From JAJKIV01 sp036741775 (GTDB taxonomy: Bacteria > Gemmatimonadota > Gemmatimonadetes > Gemmatimonadales > Gemmatimonadaceae): a stretch of 64,000 bases of DNA. The stretch spans positions 1-64,000 of the forward strand of contig DAINRQ010000025.1 in NCBI GenBank assembly GCA_036741775.1, given 5' to 3'. Below the pieces are notes generated by a model. The model made no database searches and had not been told where the DNA came from. It saw only the letters and a program-made list of their open reading frames with translations. Below, piece after piece: positions 58,826-64,000 of the stretch; positions within the stretch are counted from its first letter, which is position 1, and every line of letters starts with the position of its first letter. The translations under genes were made by a program, and so were the position numbers.

Positions 58826-59386
58826 TTATCCGCGAATGCGCTCCCACGCCCCGTACGCTGCGCCGCGAAGGTCCCGGATGTCCGCCCCCGCGCGCGCCGA
58901 CCAGTCTCGCGTCGTCGCGTGGTTCATCTCGGCCGGGAAGTATCGCGTCTTCACGCCCCGGGCGGTGAACGCCATGAGCTCGTCCGCCGCGTGCTTCCCG
59001 CCGCCGATGACCACGAGCTCGTCGCTCACCTCGAGGTGAACGCGTAACGTCGGCGACAGTTCGTGGGTGCCGCTCAACAACCCGCCCCACGTCGCGTCCT
59101 CGACGAAAAACGGGTAGTCGCAATCAGGCGACACCCGGTGGGTCTCGGCGAACTCCATGGCCACCGACGGATGAATGCCCGTCGTCGTGAACCCGAGCTC
59201 ACGCGCTACGGAGTACACCTCCGCGATCCCTGCGTGGCCGCCGACGCGCAGCAACGTCCCCGAATGCACCACGACGTCTGCGGGCGTCCAGTTGGCGAGC
59301 ACGATGTGCGCGATCCCACGCACCACGCCCTCACGCTCGTAGCCGAGCTCTCCGTACCCGGCGAACGCGATGACGTGTTTCCCCAG
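58826..59386 (-). CDS. SLOG-like Rossmannoid protein
   Basis: A 186-residue protein with SLOG/LOG-family features: KHVIAFAGYGELGYEREGVV at the start, VVVHSGTLLRVGGHAGIAEV, then YSVARELGFTTTGIHPSVA, and later LVVIGGGKHAADELMAFTAR. SLOG domains bind nucleotide-derived ligands and recur in conflict systems. The open frame has no ATG, GTG or TTG before codon 20: the fold's first strand starts at a CTG (59386) with AGGAG 12 bases upstream. A GTG at 59326 would cut into the domain. It is convergent with the NDT-TPR gene and divergent from the methyltransferase-like gene. Confidence 0.7.
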   Translation of the reverse strand: MGKHVIAFAGYGELGYEREGVVRGIAHIVLANWTPADVVVHSGTLLRVGGHAGIAEVYSVARELGFTTTGIHPSVAMEFAETHRVSPDCDYPFFVEDATWGGLLSGTHELSPTLRVHLEVSDELVVIGGGKHAADELMAFTARGVKTRYFPAEMNHATTRDWSARAGADIRDLRGAAYGAWERIRG

Positions 59387-59485
59387 CGAGTCGAAAAACT
59401 CCTGGATCGTCGGCGCGTCGGTGACGGGCCAGAGCCGGGGATCTCTCCCTTGCGTTCGCGAGTCGATGGTCCCTACGATACCGCG

Positions 59486-60226
59486 GTGTCTGCGCCCGGT
59501 CTAGCAGCGGCGGTCCCCGCCCTCGATCCCTGGAATCAGCGCGTCGGTCTCGTGTGGGCCGAAGTGCTGCGGGCGTGCGGGCTCGACCTGCGAGGCACCG
59601 TTTCCGAGGTGGGGCCTGGCTTCACCGATAAGGTCGGGCACGCGTTGGCCGACCTGCGCTTCCGCGGGACGATTGCGCTCATCGAGCCGACGACGTCAGC
59701 CCGGATCTGGGCGTGCGATCGCTATCGCGGGCTGCTGCCGGCGGCCACCGTGGATGGAGTCGCGTCGTGCCTGGGACAGGCAGCGAGCTGGACCGGTACG
59801 GAGGTCGATGCGGTCGTCGCCAACCACGTGCTGGACGACATGCTGCTCCATACGGCCGTCGAGCCGTGTGATCGCGACGCGTTCTTTGGCGGAATGCGCC
59901 CGGACATTCCGTGCGCAGCGCCGTTCGTGCGCGCGTGGACCGCGCTCATGAACGATGCCCGTCGGCTGGAGCGCGCGAGGATCGCGGTTGTCGACGAGTT
60001 CACGCGGTACGTCGTGGCAACGCGTCCCCGAATCGTCGCGATCCGCGAGTACCCCAGCTGGACGCATCGGGCGAACGGGCTGGCCTTCATTCACGGTCAG
60101 AGCGTGCGCGTCATGCGAGATCTCGCGGACGCGTTGCGTGACGTCGGCCTGGACGACCTGCACGTTCCGAATCGTCAGCGGCTGCTCGACCCGTCCGAGT
60201 GGCTTCTCATGTCGTGGGCGCGGTGA
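59486..60226 (+). CDS. Methyltransferase-like Rossmannoid protein
   Basis: A 246-residue protein resembling class I SAM methyltransferases: GTVSEVGPGFTDKVGHALAD (motif I, GPG), RGTIALIEPTTSARIWACDR (acidic motif II), and VDAVVANHVLDDMLLHTAVE (motif IV). Motif I is not a perfect E/DxGxGxG, so activity is uncertain. It starts at a GTG at 59486 and ends one base before the NDT-macro gene, forming a two-gene operon with it. Possible roles are modification of a nucleotide signal or of a target (inference). Confidence 0.68.
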   Translation: MSAPGLAAAVPALDPWNQRVGLVWAEVLRACGLDLRGTVSEVGPGFTDKVGHALADLRFRGTIALIEPTTSARIWACDRYRGLLPAATVDGVASCLGQAASWTGTEVDAVVANHVLDDMLLHTAVEPCDRDAFFGGMRPDIPCAAPFVRAWTALMNDARRLERARIAVVDEFTRYVVATRPRIVAIREYPSWTHRANGLAFIHGQSVRVMRDLADALRDVGLDDLHVPNRQRLLDPSEWLLMSWAR

Positions 60227-60227
60227 C

Positions 60228-61394
60228 GTGAGCGAGGAAGGAAAGAACTGTTTCGTCATCATGCCGTTCGGCCTGAAGAAGGACGCCGACGGCAACGAGA
60301 TCGACTTCGACCGCGTCTACGAGGACGTCATCGCGAGCGCGATCGTGTCGGCGGGGTACGTTCCCATCCGCGCCGACCAGATCGAATCGCCGGGATCCAT
60401 CCAGCGCGACATGTTCGTACACATCGCGCGCGACAATGCGGCCGTCGTGGATCTCTCGACGCTCAACCCGAACGTGTTCTACGAGCTCGGCGTTCGCCAC
60501 GCGCTGCGACCAACGGTCACGGTGCTGATCAAGACGCGCGGGTCGACGGTGCCGTTCAACATTCACAACCAGCGCGTCATCGACTACCCGAGCAAGAGCG
60601 GGAGCTACGACGAGGCGAAGGAGCAGATCCGCCGCTTCCTCGAGGCCGGGCGCAACGCGACAACGCCCGACAGTCCGATCTTCTCGATCCTCCAGAACGC
60701 GCGGAAGGACTGGAAGGCACAGCCGATTCAGAAGTGTGAGGACTTCGTGTACCGGCTCGTCGCTCAGCCTGACAAGCGGATCTCCATTGCCACCGGCGAC
60801 ATCCGTGACCGTCGCGGCATCGACGTGTGGGTCAATTCCGAGAACACGAACATGCAGATGGCGCGCTTCTACGACCGCGCGCTGTCGGCGATCATCCGTT
60901 ACGAAGGTGCTCGGAAGGATGACAACGGTGAGATCGTGGAGGACGTCATCGCCACCGAGTTACGCCAGGCCACGCACGGGCGCGACTTCGTCACGCCGGG
61001 CTCCGTGTACGTGACGGGTGCGGGCGATCTCGAGCGCACGCGTGGGGTGAAGAAGATCTTCCACGCGGCCGCGGTCACGGGCGTCCCGGGAGCGGGCTAC
61101 GTCGCCATCAGCGAAGTGGAACGGATCGTGACGACGGTGCTTCGCCGCATGGACGACGAGCGGTACCGCGACGCGGACCTTCGGTCGGTCGCCTTTCCCA
61201 TGTTAGGCACCGGCGTCGGTGGTAGCACGGTGCTCGACGTCGCGCCTCGACTACTTCAGGAGGCGATCTCGTATCTCACGCGACATCCCGAGAGCCGGGT
61301 GGAGGCGGTGTACTTCATGGCGTGGAACAACCTCGACCTCGACGCGTGCCGTATCGCGCTCGAGGCGGCGGCCGAGGTGGAAGCAGTCAGTTGA
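60228..61394 (+). CDS. NDT-like domain fused to macro domain
   Basis: A 388-residue protein from a GTG at 60228. The N-terminal 110 residues repeat the NDT-like domain of 57452-58807: CFVIMPFGLKKDADGNEIDF, AGYVPIRADQIESPGSI, and VDLSTLNPNVFYELGVRHAL. After a linker, a macro domain follows (SIATGDIRDRRGIDVWVNSE, then SVAFPMLGTGVGG), the fold that binds or hydrolyses ADP-ribose and its derivatives. The pairing of an NDT-like domain with an ADP-ribose module in an island with a TIR protein points to NAD+- or nucleotide-derived signals. It could recognise or terminate that signal. Confidence 0.82.
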   Translation: MSEEGKNCFVIMPFGLKKDADGNEIDFDRVYEDVIASAIVSAGYVPIRADQIESPGSIQRDMFVHIARDNAAVVDLSTLNPNVFYELGVRHALRPTVTVLIKTRGSTVPFNIHNQRVIDYPSKSGSYDEAKEQIRRFLEAGRNATTPDSPIFSILQNARKDWKAQPIQKCEDFVYRLVAQPDKRISIATGDIRDRRGIDVWVNSENTNMQMARFYDRALSAIIRYEGARKDDNGEIVEDVIATELRQATHGRDFVTPGSVYVTGAGDLERTRGVKKIFHAAAVTGVPGAGYVAISEVERIVTTVLRRMDDERYRDADLRSVAFPMLGTGVGGSTVLDVAPRLLQEAISYLTRHPESRVEAVYFMAWNNLDLDACRIALEAAAEVEAVS

Positions 61395-61400
61395 CGCGAC

Positions 61401-62588
61401 TCACCCTTCGCGCGCCCACCGCCACATCTCCCTGACCGACGGCTCCTTCCCGTACATCAGCATCCCCACCGCGAAGATCTTTCCCGCCGCCCGGCGGAAG
61501 AACCAGATCGTTCCGACCAGCAACGTGATTGCCAGCGGCACCTCCCACGGTGCCACCTCGGCCAGCAGCAGCCGCAGCGGCAGTACCGCGGACGACGTCA
61601 ACGGAAACACGCCGAAGAACTGCGCTACGCCCGTGTCAGCCCGCGAGAACAACAGCCCCGCCACGGCGACGGGAACGAGTGGCACCATCAGCAGCGACCC
61701 CTTCGTCGACGTGTGCGGGTCGTCGATCGTTGCCGCGATCGCACTCAGGAACGCGAACCAGAGCGCGAAGCCTAACAACGGCAGCAACACGAGGAGCGGC
61801 ACGAGCAGCGGCTGATCGACCGAGAACGTCAGTGGCCGCCCCGTCACGGTCGCGAACACGGCGAACAGCGCGCCGAACGTCACCGCCGTCGCGAGCGTGT
61901 TCGCGAGCGCGACGCCGGCGAGCCCGATGATCTTCCCGTCGATCCACTGCTGCGGCGCGATCGCCGAGATGACCTGCTCGGTGACTCGTTGCTGCTTCTC
62001 CCCCGTGATCCCGGCGAAGATGAACCCCATGCCGGTCATCAGGCCGAGCAGTGAAAGGGTCAGTACGGCGATCGTCAGGACACGCTCACCGCGACCAGGG
62101 CCACCACCCGGCGGACGCGTCACCTCGACACGCATTGGGGCGGCCAGCCGTTGCAACGCAGTTTGCTCGAGCCCCGATTCCGCCAGGCGATGCCTGATCG
62201 CCACGCCGGTGAGCGCCTGCTCGAGGTCCATGCGCCACGGCGGCTCGCGCCTGACCACGAGCTCCGCGCTGCTCGCGTCGCGCACGATCAACAGTCCATC
62301 CAGATCGCCGCGAGTCGCCGAATCGCGCACGGCCGCTTCGGCTTCCGCAGGACGCGGATGCAGCGCGACCCGGCCACCGAGCGTGTCCGCGCGGAGCCCG
62401 ACACGATCGCCACCAATGATGGCGACGCTCGCAACATCGGCTCGGCTACGACGGATGAGGCGCGCGATGCCGAGCGTCGCGCCCCCGGTGACCAGCATCG
62501 TCACGACCGAGATCAGAAGCTGCTTCGGCTTGAGGAAACGCCGGAACTCCCACCGCGCGACCTCCCACGTGGTTTGCCACGGGGTCAT
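61401..62588 (-). CDS. ABC-2 type (NatB-like) permease
   Basis: A 395-residue integral membrane protein: an N-terminal helix (KQLLISVVTMLVTGGATLG), a large extracytoplasmic domain of about 150 residues (GGDRVGLRADTLGGRVALHP), then five to six helices (ILLVPLLVLLPLLGFALWFA and similar), as in NatB and other ABC-2 exporters. The ATG at 62588 overlaps the stop of the ATPase gene by four bases, so the two are translationally coupled. The transported substrate is unknown; NatAB exports Na+ in Bacillus. It ends convergently with the NDT-macro gene, six bases away. Confidence 0.85.
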   Translation of the reverse strand: MTPWQTTWEVARWEFRRFLKPKQLLISVVTMLVTGGATLGIARLIRRSRADVASVAIIGGDRVGLRADTLGGRVALHPRPAEAEAAVRDSATRGDLDGLLIVRDASSAELVVRREPPWRMDLEQALTGVAIRHRLAESGLEQTALQRLAAPMRVEVTRPPGGGPGRGERVLTIAVLTLSLLGLMTGMGFIFAGITGEKQQRVTEQVISAIAPQQWIDGKIIGLAGVALANTLATAVTFGALFAVFATVTGRPLTFSVDQPLLVPLLVLLPLLGFALWFAFLSAIAATIDDPHTSTKGSLLMVPLVPVAVAGLLFSRADTGVAQFFGVFPLTSSAVLPLRLLLAEVAPWEVPLAITLLVGTIWFFRRAAGKIFAVGMLMYGKEPSVREMWRWAREG

Positions 62589-63592
62589 CGGTTGCCTCCG
62601 TCGTTCGTGGCGGGCGCTGCGGGCGCGCCATCGCCGTTGCCGAGGCTCGCTTCCACGCTCCGCACGTAGATGTCGTGCAAGGTCAGCTGCTCGGCGTGGA
62701 GAGATACGACTGCACAACGACTCCCGATGGCCACGAGGAGCTCGCTCAGCGGCGTGTCGGCGTCGGTGAGGACGGTGAGCTCATCGACTGCCGTGCGTTC
62801 CACCTGCCTAACGGCGGCGTGGTCGGCAAGGGCGCCAGGGTCAGCCTCGCCGGCAAGACGCACGACGAGCCGCTGGCCGACGCTCCACGTTCGCCGCAGT
62901 TCCGCAATGGTGCCGCGAAGCACCTCGCGCCCACGGCTCAGCAGGATGACGCGGTCGGCGAGTCGTTCCACGAGCTGCATCTGATGCGCGCTCAAGAGCA
63001 CGGTCGTACCACCCTCACGAAGCTCCTGGACGATCCGAACGAAGAGGTCCTGGTTCAGCGGGTCGAGGCCCGAGAACGGCTCATCGAGGATGGCGAACCG
63101 CGGGCGATGCAGGACCGCGGACGCGAACTGGACCTTCTGCTGGTTACCCTTCGACAGCGCCTTGAGTGGTTCGTTCGCCCGGTCAGCGAGCTCGAACCGC
63201 TCGAGCCACTCCGCGGCCGCATGCGCGGCGTCGGAGCGGTTCATGCCTCGCAGGCGTCCGAAGTAGGCGAGCGTCCTCGCGGCGGAGACGTCCTGGTAGA
63301 GTCCGCGTTCCTCGGGGAGATATCCGAGCGCCGGCGCCGGGAGCGTCGACTGGTTCGCGCCATCTATATGGTAGGCGACTGTCCCGCGGTCAGGGCGAGT
63401 GAGGCCCACGAGCATGCGGATGAGTGTCGTCTTGCCCGCGCCATTGGGGCCGAGGAGGGCGACGATCTCGCCGGGACGTACCTCGAACGAGACGCCGTCA
63501 ACCGCCCGGACGGGACCGTACTCCTTGTGAACATCCGCGACCGAGAGCAGCCGGTCGCCGGTAGCTGAGAAACGCGCGGCGGAGTGACTCAC
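62585..63592 (-). CDS. ABC transporter ATP-binding protein (NatA-like)
   Basis: A 335-residue ABC ATPase: Walker A ALLGPNGAGKTTLIRMLVG, signature ALSKGNQQKVQFASAV, Walker B RFAILDEPFSGLDPLNQD, and the switch His in VLLSAHQMQLVE. The LSKGNQQK variant and a C-terminal extension of about 110 residues (VVRLAGEADPGALADHAAVR) are typical of the NatA subfamily. It energises the permease encoded directly downstream with a four-base overlap. Substrate unknown. Confidence 0.9.
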   Translation of the reverse strand: MSHSAARFSATGDRLLSVADVHKEYGPVRAVDGVSFEVRPGEIVALLGPNGAGKTTLIRMLVGLTRPDRGTVAYHIDGANQSTLPAPALGYLPEERGLYQDVSAARTLAYFGRLRGMNRSDAAHAAAEWLERFELADRANEPLKALSKGNQQKVQFASAVLHRPRFAILDEPFSGLDPLNQDLFVRIVQELREGGTTVLLSAHQMQLVERLADRVILLSRGREVLRGTIAELRRTWSVGQRLVVRLAGEADPGALADHAAVRQVERTAVDELTVLTDADTPLSELLVAIGSRCAVVSLHAEQLTLHDIYVRSVEASLGNGDGAPAAPATNDGGNR

Positions 63593-63640
63593 GCGTCGAA
63601 GCCTATCTCACGCGTGCGCTGATGTGGAGGCCATTGCGGC

Positions 63641-64000
63641 TCAGGGAAGCAGCGTGAATCGCGCGCCGTGAGCGGGTTGGTAGGTTGAAAACCCGCGCCT
63701 GTCGAGTGTGAACACCGTCGAGATCCTCAGGGCCTCAGCAGCGGCGCAGAGGGTTGCATCGGCGTAATCCATGGGCAGCGCGACGTATCGCTCCATGAGC
63801 ACTCGCGATCGGCGGTGCCCGCCTGTTTCGACGCCGAGGATGGGGATGCGAGCCGCGAGTAACAGCTCGAGTGGCGCCCACGCCCGTCCGGCGCGATGCG
63901 CGAAGTGACAGGCCTCGGTCACGACCGCCTCGGTGGTCACGCATCGAGGGACGAGGTCGGGGAAGGCCTTTACACAGCGCTCATGCCACGCGTCGCGCGC
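63641..64000 (-). CDS. VapC-type PIN domain protein, 5' end beyond the window
   Basis: At least 119 residues of a PIN-domain protein; the frame is open to the window edge and the start lies outside. Visible family segments are DAWHERCVKAFPDLVPRCVT, TTEAVVTEACHFAHRAGRAW (the conserved Glu in TEA), MDYADATLCAAAE (Asp) and VFTLDRRGFSTY (final Asp). The first Asp of the active site would be upstream. VapC toxins are Mg2+-dependent RNases that cleave tRNA or rRNA, and a VapB antitoxin gene would be expected just outside the window. Confidence 0.82.
   Translation of the reverse strand, partial: ARDAWHERCVKAFPDLVPRCVTTEAVVTEACHFAHRAGRAWAPLELLLAARIPILGVETGGHRRSRVLMERYVALPMDYADATLCAAAEALRISTVFTLDRRGFSTYQPAHGARFTLLP

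Overview
The window is roughly two-thirds G+C and densely coded. It carries two 100-N scaffold gaps (15493-15592 and 45968-46067), so it comes from a draft or metagenome assembly. The protein types fit a free-living, didermic, high-GC soil-type bacterium and are most reminiscent of Gemmatimonadota: ADOP-type permease debris, choice-of-anchor Q lipoproteins, an SBP56 methanethiol oxidase, a Reg_prop two-component sensor, AddAB with PafBC, and a CHAT protein next to a sigma factor. This assignment is an inference. No rRNA, convincing tRNA or CRISPR array was seen.

Layout. 0-5 kb: a CHAT-TPR lipoprotein gene, divergent from a sigma-70-family factor and a membrane anti-sigma-like protein. 5.4-8.5 kb: a higBA toxin-antitoxin operon with three helically phased operators, a protein with a HEPN-type RX4H motif, a small conserved protein and an IS21 istB remnant. 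8.6-16.3 kb: three choice-of-anchor Q lipoprotein genes (one intact, two decayed) around a DUF1080 / Gfo-Idh-MocA sugar pair. 16.4-20.2 kb: SBP56 with a His-containing membrane partner, a small membrane protein, and an HTH-nucleotidyltransferase pair behind a palindromic operator. 20.3-30.3 kb: a NarL-type response regulator and a Reg_prop histidine kinase, divergent from five genes for exported proteins. 30.4-41.1 kb: a VWA protein, then addB-addA-pafB-pafC, a likely DNA-damage repair and control group. 41.3-51.6 kb: an animal-type heme peroxidase with a lysine-rich tail, a fourth choice-of-anchor Q gene, a three-repeat lipoprotein, an exported protein cut by a gap, an alpha/beta hydrolase, yceH, a DUF481 protein and a coiled-coil protein. 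This stretch is peppered with palindromic repeats.

52-61.4 kb is the most interesting part. It holds a conflict-system-like island: a TIR-transmembrane protein, a cytoplasmic amidase-SH3 protein, an alpha/beta hydrolase, a helical-scaffold/trypsin-like protease, an NDT-like/helical-scaffold protein, a SLOG-like protein, a methyltransferase-like protein and an NDT-like/macro-domain protein. These parts point to signalling by NAD+- or nucleotide-derived ligands upstream of lytic or proteolytic effectors. The window ends with a NatAB-type ABC transporter and a VapC-type PIN protein cut by the window edge.

Genome-scale texture: the word GTTAGGC/GCCTAAC is strikingly frequent. GTCATTCCGAGC...GCTCGGAATGAC hairpin elements lie between genes and, in frame, inside two coding sequences. 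Three of the four choice-of-anchor Q genes plus the most truncated one share an ungapped 30-bp upstream motif at an almost constant distance from their starts.
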